Assembly: GCF_018141005.1 (NCBI RefSeq)
Contig: NZ_CP046582.1
Location: 744,001 to 808,000 of the forward strand
DNA length: 64,000 nt
Reading direction: 5' to 3'
Source of the DNA: Erwinia sp. E602
GTDB taxonomy: Bacteria > Pseudomonadota > Gammaproteobacteria > Enterobacterales > Enterobacteriaceae
Below, in pieces: positions 45,438 through 55,063 of this stretch. The notes under the pieces were generated by a model. That model was not told the origin of the DNA. It searched no databases and saw only the letters and a list, made by a program, of their open reading frames with translations. The position numbers and the translations under genes are program-made. Numbering within the stretch: position 1 is the first letter of the stretch; every line of letters starts with the position of its first letter.

Positions 45438-46870
45438 GCGTCATCCTCCAGAACCCAGGTATCCTTGGTGCCGCCGCCCTGCGACGAGTTGACCACCAGC
45501 GAACCGGCGGTCAGCGCCACGCGCGTCAGCCCGCCGGGGACCAGCCGGATCTCCGCGCCGCTGAGGGCGAACGGCCGCAGGTCGATATGGCGCGGTGCCA
45601 GCCCCTGGTCAACAAAGGTCGGGCAGGTGGAGAGCGCCAGGGTGTTTTGCGCAATGTAGTTGTGCGGTTTGGCCTGCAGGCGCGCACGGAAGTCTGCCAG
45701 CTCCTGCCGGCTGGCCACCGGGCCGATCAGCATGCCGTAGCCGCCGGCACCGTGCACCTCCTTCACCACCAGCTGTTCAAGGTTGGCCAGCACCCACGAC
45801 AGTTCATCCGGGCGGCGACACTGCCAGGTGGGTACGTTATTGAGGATCGGATCTTCATTCAGGTAGAAACGCACCATGTCCGGCACATACGGGTAGATCG
45901 ACTTATCATCCGCGACGCCGGTGCCGATCGCATTGGCCAGCACCACGTTGCCGCTGCGGTACACCGACAGCAGGCCGGGCACGCCAAGCATCGAGTCCGC
46001 GCGGAAGGCCAGCGGGTCGAGGAACGCGTCATCAACCCGGCGGTAGACCACGTCCACCTTGCAGGGGCCGGCCGTGGTGCGCATCAGCAGGGCGCCGTCT
46101 TTCACGAACAGATCGGCGCTCTCCACCAGCTCCACCCCCATCTGCTGGGCGAGGAAGCTGTGCTCGAAGTAGGCGCTGTTGAAACGGCCAGGGGTCAGTA
46201 CCACCACCACCGGATCGTTGACCGGTGAACTCTCGCGCAGCGTCTGCAGCAGCAGCGACGGGTAGCGCTCTACCGGCGCGATACGCTGGTCGGCGAACAG
46301 CTCCGGGTAGAGCCGCATCATCATCTTACGGTTTTCCAGCATGTAGGAGACGCCGGACGGGGTGCGCAGGTTGTCCTCCAGCACGTAGCACTCACCGTCG
46401 CTGTTACGCACCATATCCACCCCGACGATATGCGCATACAGATTGCGGTGCAGATTGATACCCTGCATACAGGGCTGGTACTGGTCGTTCACCAGCACCT
46501 GTTCGGCGGGGACGATGCCGGCTTTCAGGATATGTTGTTCATGGTAGATGTCGTGCAGAAAGGCGTTGAGCGCCTGCACCCGCTGGCGGATGCCTTTATC
46601 CAGCATCGCCCACTCGCTGGCGGGGATAATGCGCGGCACGCTGTCGAAGGGAATTAAGCGTTCCGCCCCGCCATCGTCGTTGTAGACGTTAAAGGTGATG
46701 CCCAGGCGGTGAAACAGCAGCTCTGCCTCTTCACGTTTGCGGGCCACCGCCTGCCGGTCAGCCTGCTGCAGCCACTGCCAGTATTCCCGATAATGTGGGC
46801 GGTACTGTCCATTGCTCAGCACCATTTCATCATAAAAGTGCGGCGCTGTTTCATAGTTCTTATTCATCAT
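45431..46870 (-). CDS. circularly permuted ATP-grasp protein
   Basis: The 479-residue member of the circularly permuted ATP-grasp family begins MMNKNYETAPHFYDEMVLSN, with two adjacent ATGs. Conserved segments are RLIPFDSVPRIIPASEWAML, GVDMVRNSDGECYVLEDNLR (metal-binding acids) and TPSGVSYMLENRKMMMRLYP, then VVKEVHGAGGYGMLIGP (nucleotide-binding glycine loop). It is predicted to catalyse amide or peptide bond formation with ATP. It is the first gene of the Anbu operon. Confidence 0.93.
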   Translation of the reverse strand: MMNKNYETAPHFYDEMVLSNGQYRPHYREYWQWLQQADRQAVARKREEAELLFHRLGITFNVYNDDGGAERLIPFDSVPRIIPASEWAMLDKGIRQRVQALNAFLHDIYHEQHILKAGIVPAEQVLVNDQYQPCMQGINLHRNLYAHIVGVDMVRNSDGECYVLEDNLRTPSGVSYMLENRKMMMRLYPELFADQRIAPVERYPSLLLQTLRESSPVNDPVVVVLTPGRFNSAYFEHSFLAQQMGVELVESADLFVKDGALLMRTTAGPCKVDVVYRRVDDAFLDPLAFRADSMLGVPGLLSVYRSGNVVLANAIGTGVADDKSIYPYVPDMVRFYLNEDPILNNVPTWQCRRPDELSWVLANLEQLVVKEVHGAGGYGMLIGPVASRQELADFRARLQAKPHNYIAQNTLALSTCPTFVDQGLAPRHIDLRPFALSGAEIRLVPGGLTRVALTAGSLVVNSSQGGGTKDTWVLEDDAC

Positions 46871-47205
46871 CCCTTCCTTGTTCCTGGAGCCCGGAGAATC
46901 AGCTGCATAAAGTGTGCCAGGGGGAGTGGGCTCAGGCGGGATCAGGTGGGCTCAAGGGGATAACCGGGCGGAGCGGGGGCAGGCCTGGAGGGAAAGCACT
47001 AAAATGGTGCAATGAGACCCGGGTTTGAGATGAAGCAAGTGTGAAACATGGACAAGCCTATCTTCTTCTTCCCAGTTTTTTCATTTTTTCTGACCATAAA
47101 TATAGTGGTTTACCCGGCGAAAAAACGCTGCGCATGATCGGTGCCATCAATAACGCTGCGCCAGCATCCGCTATTTTTTGTACTTTTCTGAATCCGGAGC
47201 CTGCT
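46871..47205. other. divergent intergenic region
   Basis: This stretch lies between the divergently transcribed Anbu operon and the NCS1 permease. It has no gene. A longer frame of the permease runs back to 47041, but the Shine-Dalgarno supports the start at 47206. Confidence 0.5.
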
Positions 47206-48609
47206 ATGTCCACAACGGAAACATCGCCGCCGCTGCTTGAGAAACACACCATTGGCTTTGTCCCCCTCAACGAGCGCCACGGCAAAACCCGCGATCTTTT
47301 CACGCTGTGGTTTGGCGGAAATATCGCGCCGCTGCCGGTGGTGACCGGTGCACTTGGCGTGCAGGTTTTTAATCTGAATTTGCTGTGGGGCATTGTGGCG
47401 ATTGTTGTGGGGCAGCTGGCAGGCGGCGCGCTGATGGCGCTGCACTCCGCCCAGGGGCCACAGATGGGTATTCCACAGATGATTCAGAGCCGTGCGCAGT
47501 TCGGTTCGCGGGGGGCGCTGCTGGTGGTGGTTATTGCCGGGGTGATGTATATCGGTTTTTTTACCTCAAATATCGTCCTGGCAGGTGAATCGCTGCACGG
47601 TATTGCCCCCGGCGTACCTTTGCCTGCCGGCATTATTCTTGCCGCCGTGGGTTCCGGGATTATCGGCATGATTGGCTACCGCATTATTCATCTGCTTAAC
47701 CGTATTGCCAGCTGGGTGCTGGGCACCGGTATTATTGTCGGTTTTGGCTATATTTTCAGCCACATTCACAGCGCCGACTTTCTGACGCGCGGCAGCTTTT
47801 CGCTCTACGGCTGGCTGGCGACGGTATCACTGGCGGCGCTCTGGCAGATCGCCTTTGCCCCTTATGTTTCCGACTATTCCCGCTATCTGCCTGCCGGAGT
47901 GCCCGTCGCAGCGACCTTCCGGGCGACCTATTTTGGCTCAACGCTCGGCTCGAGCCTGTCATTTATTTTTGGCGCCGTCGCGGTGCTGGCCGTTCCCGCA
48001 GGGGCCGGGACCATGGATGCCGTCAGGATAGCCACCGGGGCCATCGGGCCGCTGATGCTGGTGCTGTTTATGCTGAGCGTTATCAGCCATAACGCGCTGA
48101 ATCTGTATGGCGCAGTGATGTCGGTTATCACCCTGGTGCAGACCTTTTTCTGGCGCTGGATCCCCGGCGGTAAAAGCCGCTCGGTGCTGTCGGTCATCGC
48201 CCTGACGGGCTGTTCGGTCGCGGCGCTCTTTGCCTCGACGGATTTTATCGGCCATTTCGTGAACCTGGTGCTGGCACTGCTGGTGGTTCTGGTGCCCTGG
48301 ACCGCGATAAACCTGATCGACTTCTACGCCATTCACCAGGGCCGGTACGACATCAGCGCTATTTTCCAGGCCGATGGCGGGATCTACGGCCGCTACAACC
48401 CGCAGGCGCTGCTGGCTTATGCCATCGGCATTCTGGTGCAGTTGCCGTTTATGAACACGCCGCTGTATACCGGCCCGGTAGCGGCCTGGGTTCACGGGGC
48501 CGATCTCTCCTGGCTTATCGGCCTGCTGGTGACGTCACCACTCTATTACCGGCTGGCACGCAGCGCCCGCCGCCGCAGGCCGCACGGCGAGCCTGATCCG
48601 GGCAGTTAA
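47206..48609 (+). CDS. NCS1-family cytosine/purine permease
   Basis: The 467-residue carrier starts at the ATG at 47206, with GGAG 8 bases upstream. It begins MSTTETSPPLLEKHTIGFVP and continues ERHGKTRDLFTLWFGGNIAP, the standard NCS1 entry motif with Trp and Asn. QMIQSRAQFGSRGALLVVVI and PYVSDYSRYLP are further family landmarks. About twelve helices are predicted. It imports a nucleobase, thiamine precursor or hydantoin-like compound; the substrate is not determinable. It is convergent with the LysR gene at 48714, about 100 bases away, and is a second NCS1 permease besides the partial one at the left end. Confidence 0.9.
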   Translation: MSTTETSPPLLEKHTIGFVPLNERHGKTRDLFTLWFGGNIAPLPVVTGALGVQVFNLNLLWGIVAIVVGQLAGGALMALHSAQGPQMGIPQMIQSRAQFGSRGALLVVVIAGVMYIGFFTSNIVLAGESLHGIAPGVPLPAGIILAAVGSGIIGMIGYRIIHLLNRIASWVLGTGIIVGFGYIFSHIHSADFLTRGSFSLYGWLATVSLAALWQIAFAPYVSDYSRYLPAGVPVAATFRATYFGSTLGSSLSFIFGAVAVLAVPAGAGTMDAVRIATGAIGPLMLVLFMLSVISHNALNLYGAVMSVITLVQTFFWRWIPGGKSRSVLSVIALTGCSVAALFASTDFIGHFVNLVLALLVVLVPWTAINLIDFYAIHQGRYDISAIFQADGGIYGRYNPQALLAYAIGILVQLPFMNTPLYTGPVAAWVHGADLSWLIGLLVTSPLYYRLARSARRRRPHGEPDPGS

Positions 48610-48713
48610 TGCTCTGCGCTGGCTACCCCTGCGGTGGCCTTTCATACCCCCGTTACATAAGTTGACCGGTGACCCAACCCACGCACAACCACGTTAGTAT
48701 GTTTAACACACAG

Positions 48714-49622
48714 TTACAGCATTCCCGGCAGCTCAGACTTGCAGAAGGCCACGAACAGCTCAGCCGGTTTGGTCAGCCGCCCGTCCGCCAGCCAGACGGC
48801 GGCCAGGGCAGAGCCTTCCACCTCATCCTGCAGTTCTGCCACCGCCAGCGGCTGGCCATCGTAGCTGCGGTCGCCGCCTGGCCGGGTAACCAGAACGGCA
48901 AAGCCGGCACCACAGCCGACCATGCCGCGCACCAGCTCAAGGGAGGGGGAGCTGAAGACAATATTCGGTGTGATACCGGCCCGGGTGAACAGGCTGATAA
49001 AGTAGTTGCGGCTGGGCAGTACGTCCAGCAGCACCATCGGCTCAGTGGCGAGATCGGTCAGCGACACTTCGCGCCGTGCTGCCAGCGGGTGGTTCGCAGG
49101 CAGCAGAATATAGGGCTTTCTCGGCGCAACCAGCGGTTCAATGGTCAGGGTGTCGCCCAGCTCATGCTGATACAGCAGCGCCAGGTCAAAGCGGCCGGTG
49201 GCGACCCCCTGTAGCAGCTCATCCTGCTCGCCGTCGCGGATCATCACCTCCACGCCGGGATAGCGCGCTTTGAAACCGCAGATCAGCCTCGGCAGAATCA
49301 GCGGTGCCACGGTTTCAAAGCAGGCGACGTCAACTTTACCCGCCACACTATCGCTATCCGCCAGCGCGTTCTGTTCAAACTCATGGGCCATCCGCAGCAG
49401 CTTTACCGCCCTGCGGTGAAAACGGCTGCCGGAAGGGGTTAGCGAGACGCCCTGCGCGTGGTGGCGGATCAGCAGCTGCACGCCAAAGTTATCCTCCAGC
49501 GTTTTGATCGCCGCTGAGACAGAAGGCTGGGCGATAAACAGCCTGCGCGACGCTTCCGCCACGCTGCCATACTCCACCGTGGTGACGAAATACCTCAGCT
49601 GACGCAGTGTGTAATTGGCCAT
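48714..49622 (-). CDS. LysR-family transcriptional regulator
   Basis: The 302-residue LysR protein has an N-terminal HTH (about 3-62) containing LRQLRYFVTTVEYGSVAEAS and LFIAQPSVSAAIKTLEDNFG. The effector domain follows, with VDVACFETVAPLILPRLICG starting the first lobe. GCGAGFAVLVTRPGGDRSYD is the second-lobe glycine-rich segment. A similar group controls purine or aromatic catabolism, but the target is unknown. It lies between the NCS1 permease (convergent) and murP (divergent, ~420 bases away), so either could be its target. Confidence 0.88.
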   Translation of the reverse strand: MANYTLRQLRYFVTTVEYGSVAEASRRLFIAQPSVSAAIKTLEDNFGVQLLIRHHAQGVSLTPSGSRFHRRAVKLLRMAHEFEQNALADSDSVAGKVDVACFETVAPLILPRLICGFKARYPGVEVMIRDGEQDELLQGVATGRFDLALLYQHELGDTLTIEPLVAPRKPYILLPANHPLAARREVSLTDLATEPMVLLDVLPSRNYFISLFTRAGITPNIVFSSPSLELVRGMVGCGAGFAVLVTRPGGDRSYDGQPLAVAELQDEVEGSALAAVWLADGRLTKPAELFVAFCKSELPGML

Positions 49623-50041
49623 CGTTCATCCCTGTAAGTTTTGCGGATGATAGTTGAAACCTGCCGGTGATAAGGTGAGCTTTGCTACGAAACCGGAGCG
49701 CCCCGGCCCGCAGGCTAATCGGGACCCGGTTTTGAGCACGGGAGGTGCTTACGGGCGTGTGGGGTATCCTGGTCACAGGGCACTGACTGCTTAGCCCGTC
49801 AGCTAACGAAGGATCCGCGTACAGTTCACAAATTCTTGCGGATGAATAAAATATTCCTTTATTTTTTGTTTTTGATAATCAATTATTCCATTAATGTGTG
49901 GGTGCCGGTAACTCATATCGTAAAACGATCTCAGTGAGAACATCAGACGACGTTTAGCCCCCGGTCAGCCTGCAACGGGCAGAACTGACGTGGGGATTGG
50001 CTGTTAACATCCGGCGATCGGGTATAAACGGAGAGTAAATA
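49623..50041. other. divergent region between LysR gene and murP
   Basis: No gene is seen. The part from 49820 to 49920 is AT-rich and promoter-like. A short palindrome, GAATA-AAA-TATTC (49844-49856), could be an operator, for example for an RpiR-type MurR, but this is speculative. Confidence 0.35.
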
Positions 50042-51529
50042 ATGGCGAAGATCAACCCGCAGCTTATGGCAGACATTCTGCTGCTGACAGGCGGCAAGCA
50101 TAATATCCGCCTCTGTGGCCACTGCATGACCCGCCTGCGTCTGACGCTCAGTGACGATCGGTTAGTCCGGCGGGATAAGCTCAAGGCGCTGCCGGGCGTG
50201 TTAGGGGTGATCAACAGCGACGACCAGCTGCAGATTATCCTCGGCCCTGGCAAGGCGCAGACCGCCGCGGAGATGATGAACGCGCTGCTGGCAGAGGGGG
50301 ATGACGGCACCGCAGGGGGCAGGGGCGAGGACGGCACCCCGGCAACGGGCGGTGAACCGCTGAGCGCAGCGGCGCTGGCCGGTGACACTAAACGGAAAAT
50401 AAAGGCGAAGCAGACCAGCGCGGTGCACCAGTTCCTCGCTAAATTTGCCACCATCTTTACGCCGCTGATCCCGGGGTTTATCGCCGCCGGGATGCTGCTG
50501 GGCTTCGCGACCTTAATCGAGCAGGGGATGCTGGCCGGCGTGGCGGAGAGCGAACGCAACGCCACCGTGGTGCATATCGTTGCCTGGATGAAGCTGTTCG
50601 GGAAGGGGCTGTTTACCTTCCTGCCGATCCTGATTGGCTATAACGCGCAGAAGGCGTTTGGCGGCTCCGGCGTCAACGGTGCGATTATCGCCGCGCTGTT
50701 CCTGCTCGGCTACAACCCGGCAGCCACCACCGGCACCTTCTCCGGCACCGATAACTTCTTCGGTTTACCCATCGATCCGCGCGGCAATATTATCGGCGTA
50801 CTGCTGGCCGCCATTCTCGGCGCCTGGGTGGAGCGCCAGCTGCGTAAGGTGATCCCGGACAACCTGGATATGATCCTTACCTCGACGCTGACGCTGCTGA
50901 TCACCAGCGCGCTGACCTTTACACTGATTATGCCGATCGGCGGCGAGCTGTTTAAGGGCATGTCGTGGCTGTTCCTGCACCTCAACGGCAATCCGTTCGG
51001 CACCGCCATTCTCGCCGGGCTGTTTCTGATTGCGGTGGTGTTCGGCGTGCATCAGGGCTTTATCCCGGTCTACTTTGCGCTGATGGATGCGCAGGGCTTT
51101 AACTCGCTGTTCCCGATTCTGGCGATGGCCGGCGGCGGCCAGGTCGGCGCGGCGCTGGCGCTCTACTGCCGTTCTGCAAAAGGATCCGTGCTGCGCAACC
51201 AGGTGAAGGGGGCGATTATTCCCGGTCTGCTGGGGGTAGGGGAGCCGCTGATCTACGCGGTAACGCTGCCGCGGGTGAAGCCGTTCGTTACCGCCTGTAT
51301 CGGCGGCGCCTGCGGCGGCTTCTTTATCGGCCTGGTCGCCTGGCTGGGGCTGCCGGTGGGGCTGAATACCGTCTTTGGCCCGTCCGGGCTGGTGGCGCTG
51401 CCGCTGATGACCTCCGCGCAGGGGATCTGGGCCGGCATGGCGGTGTATGCGGCCGGTGTGGCGATCTCTTATATCGCCGGGTTTGTGGTGACGTGGTTCT
51501 TCGGGCATCAGCAGGTGGATTTGAGCTGA
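50042..51529 (+). CDS. murP: N-acetylmuramic acid PTS permease EIIBC, MurP
   Basis: The 495-residue PTS permease has an EIIB domain (1-85, phosphorylated Cys28 in [13 protein letters not shown]). A Gly/Asp-rich linker (about 88-115) is longer than in E. coli MurP (474 residues). EIIC then begins [20 protein letters not shown]. It shares long blocks with E. coli Mur[41 protein letters not shown] and [20 protein letters not shown]. It imports MurNAc as the 6-phosphate and needs the EIIA of the glucose system. murQ, the etherase that normally precedes murP, is not in the window. Confidence 0.88.
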   Translation: MAKINPQLMADILLLTGGKHNIRLCGHCMTRLRLTLSDDRLVRRDKLKALPGVLGVINSDDQLQIILGPGKAQTAAEMMNALLAEGDDGTAGGRGEDGTPATGGEPLSAAALAGDTKRKIKAKQTSAVHQFLAKFATIFTPLIPGFIAAGMLLGFATLIEQGMLAGVAESERNATVVHIVAWMKLFGKGLFTFLPILIGYNAQKAFGGSGVNGAIIAALFLLGYNPAATTGTFSGTDNFFGLPIDPRGNIIGVLLAAILGAWVERQLRKVIPDNLDMILTSTLTLLITSALTFTLIMPIGGELFKGMSWLFLHLNGNPFGTAILAGLFLIAVVFGVHQGFIPVYFALMDAQGFNSLFPILAMAGGGQVGAALALYCRSAKGSVLRNQVKGAIIPGLLGVGEPLIYAVTLPRVKPFVTACIGGACGGFFIGLVAWLGLPVGLNTVFGPSGLVALPLMTSAQGIWAGMAVYAAGVAISYIAGFVVTWFFGHQQVDLS

Positions 51530-51712
51530 GGTGAGGGCTGGGAGCAGTCAGTGCACAAGGGGCTGGCGGCCACGAACGGCTGGGATTTGAACCTTCCGCA
51601 CTGGATCCGATGATGCCGATGGTGACGTTAGGAGGCCTGCAGGCCAGCCTAAAATTTCCGGATCTCTGACTTATACTGGTATCGATATAGGGAGGAGATC
51701 TCTTTGAATACC

Positions 51713-52018
51713 TCAAATCCCCCAAAACATAAGATTAATAGCGTTCTTAATATCATCCGCGTAGTCACCAAGATCGGTAATCGCTCCACCAATGACGTCA
51801 ACAGGAACGCTCGATAGCTCAGTTGTCATCAGCCTGTAATTTTCACCATTGACGGGAATCAGAGGGAATAGCGTCTTATTCACTTTCTCAGAAAGATGAT
51901 GTGCTTCTGTCAGTGGAATGACCATCCGCCGTTTCGGCGTCTCGACAATGTCACTTTGCACATCGACAAACATTTTGTAGTGGCTGATTCGCCTGTATTC
52001 GTAAAGAATGAACTGCAT
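51713..52018 (-). CDS. ccdB: CcdB toxin (gyrase poison)
   Basis: The 101-residue protein is CcdB-like throughout: [55 protein letters not shown], and the C-terminus [10 protein letters not shown], which carries the Trp-Gly-Ile residues needed for gyrase poisoning. It is full length and appears intact. The ATG at 52018 follows the ccdA stop by two bases; a GTG at 52024 overlapping that stop is an alternative start. In F plasmid it traps DNA gyrase. Confidence 0.93.
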   Translation of the reverse strand: MQFILYEYRRISHYKMFVDVQSDIVETPKRRMVIPLTEAHHLSEKVNKTLFPLIPVNGENYRLMTTELSSVPVDVIGGAITDLGDYADDIKNAINLMFWGI

Positions 52019-52020
52019 GA

Positions 52021-52239
52021 TCACCAGTTCCTGTTTTCATCCGCAAAAGAGCCATTGTGTGCGATGAATCGGGCGACTTCCTCCATTCCCTCACGGTTTT
52101 CCTTTTTCCACTCTTCAGCCTTGATGCGGCGAGCTTCCCTGCCAATTGCCTCGTTCACCAGCCCGGAGATGTTGATCCCCGCAGCACTAAGCACCTGATA
52201 ATGGTCTTTGTCTACGGTAACGCTAACGCGGTGTTTCAT
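52021..52239 (-). CDS. ccdA: CcdA antitoxin
   Basis: The 72-residue antitoxin has an N-terminal ribbon-helix-helix DNA-binding part ([20 protein letters not shown] then [20 protein letters not shown]). Its C-terminal toxin-binding tail contains [19 protein letters not shown], ending as F-plasmid CcdA does. It neutralises CcdB and represses the operon. The pair sits on the 3' side of tRNA-Phe in an AT-richer patch, consistent with acquired DNA or a chromosomal ccd module. Confidence 0.93.
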   Translation of the reverse strand: MKHRVSVTVDKDHYQVLSAAGINISGLVNEAIGREARRIKAEEWKKENREGMEEVARFIAHNGSFADENRNW

Positions 52240-52485
52240 GATACATCCCCTCTGTAAGACATACTGTGAGTATATACCTGGCGTAAGTGTTCAGCAATTA
52301 GCCAAAAGGCAGGGTAGCACTGTGCGTATAAGATTGATTCTGGAAATCGTGTTTTGTGGATTACCTGGGAAGACTTCAATACCTGCGCTACAGGGAGAAT
52401 TCGTAAAAATCTGGCAGGAAACAATGATAAAAGCATAATGCGGGCAGATGCAGGATGGTATATCTCTGCCTTGCAGACGACAGAA

Positions 52486-52512
52486 AGCAAAAAACCAGCC
52501 ATAGGCTGGTTT
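52486..52512 (-). terminator. terminator of tRNA-Phe
   Basis: On the minus strand AAACCAGCC-TAT-GGCTGGTTT is followed by a short T-run. It lies 11 bases after the tRNA CCA end. Confidence 0.9.
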
Positions 52513-52522
52513 CTTTAAATAG

Positions 52523-52598
52523 TGGTGCCCGGACTCGGAATCGAACCAAGGACACGGGGATTTTCAATCCCCTGCTCTACCGACTGAGCTATCCGGGC
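52523..52598 (-). tRNA. pheV: tRNA-Phe (GAA)
   Basis: The 76-base minus-strand sequence starts GCCCGGATAGCTCAGTCGGT. The anticodon loop TTGAAAA gives GAA, the T-arm is GGTTCGATTCC and the CCA end is encoded. All stems pair. The position next to speC fits E. coli pheV, a known integration site. Confidence 0.97.
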
Positions 52599-52805
52599 AA
52601 CGGGGCGCATTAAACCGTAACCGGCGCAGGGCGTCAACGGGTTTCTTTGTAAAAGGCGACCGTTTGCACTCTTTTTGCTCAGAAGGTGCGATTCTTATGC
52701 TTTTCCCTCTTATCTGCTGACGTTCGGTGTTAGGGCGGCATAAACGGGGTAAATCCCGACTTTCTTCCGTGCTGATATAAAAGTGTCACATTTGCCTGCC
52801 AGGCT

Positions 52806-54068
52806 GTGCTCACTTTGTTCAACCGGCAACAGATCATGGACTTAGCACCAGGTAACACTGACCCTCGCCGCCCGGCTACGCGCCCGCACACCGCGCGTGA
52901 GCTGTGCATTCGCGTGCCCGTTGTTTCGCCGGAAAGCGATAATCTGACGGTGATGGCGCTGTTTGCCGGGCACCACGGGCTGATCGCGCTGCCGGTGGTG
53001 GAAGAGGGCAGGCCGTTTGGTTTAATCAACCGCCATCTGTTTCTGTCGCAGATGGCCCGTCCCTTCTTTCACGAACTCTACGATCGTAAAAGCTGCATCG
53101 CCTTTATGGACAAAAGTCCGCTGGTGATCGATGCCGAAAGCACGCTGGAAAACGTCGCGCAGCAGATGGTCGCCTCCGGTGATAAGTCGCTGACCGACGG
53201 CTTTATCCTCACCGATAACGGCGACTATATCGGCATGGGGCTGGGTATCGATCTGATTAAGACCGTCTCCGGGCTGCAGGCGGAGCAGCACCGGCAGATT
53301 ATGCAGAGCATTGAGTACGCGCGGGTGATCCAGGAAGCGATGCTCGACCAGTCGCGACGTCTGTTAAGCCGCGAGCTGCGGGACAGCTGCCTGTGCTGGC
53401 AGCCGCGCGACTGCGTCGGCGGAGATTACTATGCCTTTAAGCCCTTTACGCACGGCTGGCTGCTGCTGATGGGTGACTGCACCGGTCACGGCGTGCCCGG
53501 TGCCTTTATGACGGTGATCCTCTCGTCGGCGCTGGAAAAAGCGCTGACCCGCTGTGGACCGGACCAGCCCGATCTGCTGTTGCAGCAGATCAACGGCTAC
53601 ATCAAGCAGACGCTGGGGCAGCAGCAGGCGGCGCAGCAGACTTCGCTGTCCAACGACGGCTGCGACGCGCTGGTGCTGTTTATCGATAACGCGCAGCAGC
53701 GGCTGATCTGGGCCGGTGCACGTCTGTCGGCGCTGGTGCTGGCGGCGGACGGCGGCGAACCCTGCTGGCTGAGCAGTGACCGGATGGGCGTCGGCTACAC
53801 CGATACCCCGGCCGACTACCAGTGGACGCGTCACGAGCGGCCGCTGCGCCCCGGCGACCTGATTTTTACCTTCACCGATGGCCTGAGCGATCAGGTTGGC
53901 GGCGATCGCAACATTATGTTTGGCCGTAAACGCATTCAGCAGCTGCTGGAAACCCATCGCCACCGCCCGGCCAGCGAACTGATGCAGGCGGTAGAAGCGG
54001 CATACGCCGGCTGGCAGGGGCACCAGCCGCGGCGTGATGATATGACCTTTTTAGGCTTTCGATACTGA
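52806..54068 (+). CDS. siaA: SiaA-like PP2C/SpoIIE phosphatase with N-terminal CBS-like domain
   Basis: The product is about 420 residues. The start is uncertain: GTG at 52806 or ATG at 52836 (MDLAPGNTDPRRPATRPHTA). The N-terminal part (about 30-150) resembles a CBS pair (LFAGHHGLIALPVVEEGRPF, then GFILTDNGDYIGMGLGIDLI). A short coiled coil follows (EQHRQIMQSIEYARVIQEAM). The PP2C/SpoIIE catalytic domain has metal-binding PRDCVGGDYYAF, LLMGDCTGHGVPGAFMTVIL and FTDGLSDQVGG. In Pseudomonas SiaA dephosphorylates SiaC and is membrane-anchored with a HAMP domain; here no membrane segment is present. First gene of siaABCD. Confidence 0.88.
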   Translation: MLTLFNRQQIMDLAPGNTDPRRPATRPHTARELCIRVPVVSPESDNLTVMALFAGHHGLIALPVVEEGRPFGLINRHLFLSQMARPFFHELYDRKSCIAFMDKSPLVIDAESTLENVAQQMVASGDKSLTDGFILTDNGDYIGMGLGIDLIKTVSGLQAEQHRQIMQSIEYARVIQEAMLDQSRRLLSRELRDSCLCWQPRDCVGGDYYAFKPFTHGWLLLMGDCTGHGVPGAFMTVILSSALEKALTRCGPDQPDLLLQQINGYIKQTLGQQQAAQQTSLSNDGCDALVLFIDNAQQRLIWAGARLSALVLAADGGEPCWLSSDRMGVGYTDTPADYQWTRHERPLRPGDLIFTFTDGLSDQVGGDRNIMFGRKRIQQLLETHRHRPASELMQAVEAAYAGWQGHQPRRDDMTFLGFRY

Positions 54069-54094
54069 GTAACCAGGGCCGCGGGGCAACGAGC

Positions 54095-54652
54095 ATGATA
54101 ACCAGCGATGTAATCCTTAGCCGCCTGCTGGCGGATACGCCACACGACGCGGTGGCACTGCACTACACCGGTTTTTTTTCGCAGCCAGGGGTGGTGGCGA
54201 TGGGTGAAGTGATCCGCCTCTATCTGGAGAAGCATGAAGCCTCGTTTCCACTGCGCCGCCGGCTGTTCTCCACCTTTGTTGAGATGGTGCAGAACATCAT
54301 GCGCTACTCGTCGGACAGCCGCGCGCTGTGCCGCGACAACGACGAGCTGCGTTTTGGGGCCATCTGCGTCGGCACCCGTGACGGGCGCTACGTTTGTGAG
54401 AGCGCAAACCTGATCCGCAGCGACGAGGCCGCGAGGCTGACCCGCTGCCTGGAAGAGATCCTCGCGATGGATGCGGCAGAGATTAAGGCGGCTTATAAAC
54501 ACGCGCTACAAAGCGAAAGTCCGGCCTGGAGTAAAGGGGCGCACGTCGGGTTACTGACGCTGGCGCGCGATGCCAGCCAGCCGCTGGAGTTTACTTTTCG
54601 CCGGGTGGAATCGACGGATCTCTCCGCGTTCTGGCTGAAGGCGATACTTTAA
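54095..54652 (+). CDS. siaB: SiaB-family protein kinase
   Basis: The 185-residue protein has the SiaB pattern: HYTGFFSQPGVVAMGEVIRL, RRRLFSTFVEMVQNIMRYSS (kinase Asn-like ATP-box helix), FGAICVGTRDGRYVCESANL and SKGAHVGLLTLARDASQPLE (the G-rich lid). In Pseudomonas SiaB phosphorylates SiaC, opposing SiaA. It is the second gene of the operon, 26 bases after siaA. Confidence 0.9.
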   Translation: MITSDVILSRLLADTPHDAVALHYTGFFSQPGVVAMGEVIRLYLEKHEASFPLRRRLFSTFVEMVQNIMRYSSDSRALCRDNDELRFGAICVGTRDGRYVCESANLIRSDEAARLTRCLEEILAMDAAEIKAAYKHALQSESPAWSKGAHVGLLTLARDASQPLEFTFRRVESTDLSAFWLKAIL

Positions 54653-54670
54653 ACGGGGAACCGTCTGACT

Positions 54671-55063
54671 ATGCACACAATTTCGATTCCGGCGACGGCG
54701 ACCACGCCGGCCGTTGAGTTTGATTTTTCCGCCGGAAGGCTGTCGCTGAGCGGCGAGTCCTGGCCGGAGAACGCGGCGGCCTTTTACCGCCCGCTGCTGG
54801 CCGCGGTGGAGGGCTGGGCAGAGCAGCCGCAGCCGCAGCCGATGCTGAGCATTCACGTGTCGCTGAGCTACTTCAACAGCTCCAGCACCAAGATGCTGTT
54901 CGGGCTGTTTGCGCTGCTGAACGGCGTGGCGGAGGGGAGGCAGCCGACAGAGCTGCACTGGTATTACGACGCGGAAGATGACGTGGCGGAAGAGTTTGGT
55001 CAGGAGCTGAGCGTCGATTTCCCGGCGCTAGAGGTGATTTTCCACCCGGGGGAAGCGGGATGA
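54671..55063 (+). CDS. siaC: SiaC (DUF1987) regulator of the diguanylate cyclase
   Basis: The 130-residue SpoIIAA-like DUF1987 protein has VEFDFSAGRLSLSGESWPEN at the start, then LSIHVSLSYFNSSSTKMLFG, which contains the Ser/Thr cluster where SiaC is phosphorylated, and TELHWYYDAEDDVAEEFGQE. Unphosphorylated SiaC activates SiaD in Pseudomonas. Its stop overlaps the siaD start by four bases (ATGA). Confidence 0.9.
   Translation: MHTISIPATATTPAVEFDFSAGRLSLSGESWPENAAAFYRPLLAAVEGWAEQPQPQPMLSIHVSLSYFNSSSTKMLFGLFALLNGVAEGRQPTELHWYYDAEDDVAEEFGQELSVDFPALEVIFHPGEAG

Noticed and set aside
48669..49214. 181-codon plus-strand ORF opposite the LysR gene
   Set aside because: Antisense shadow of a clear LysR frame.
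51580..51620. tRNA-like T-arm text (GGGATTTGAACC) after murP
   Set aside because: The flanking bases do not pair as a T-stem and no other tRNA arms are found; judged coincidental.
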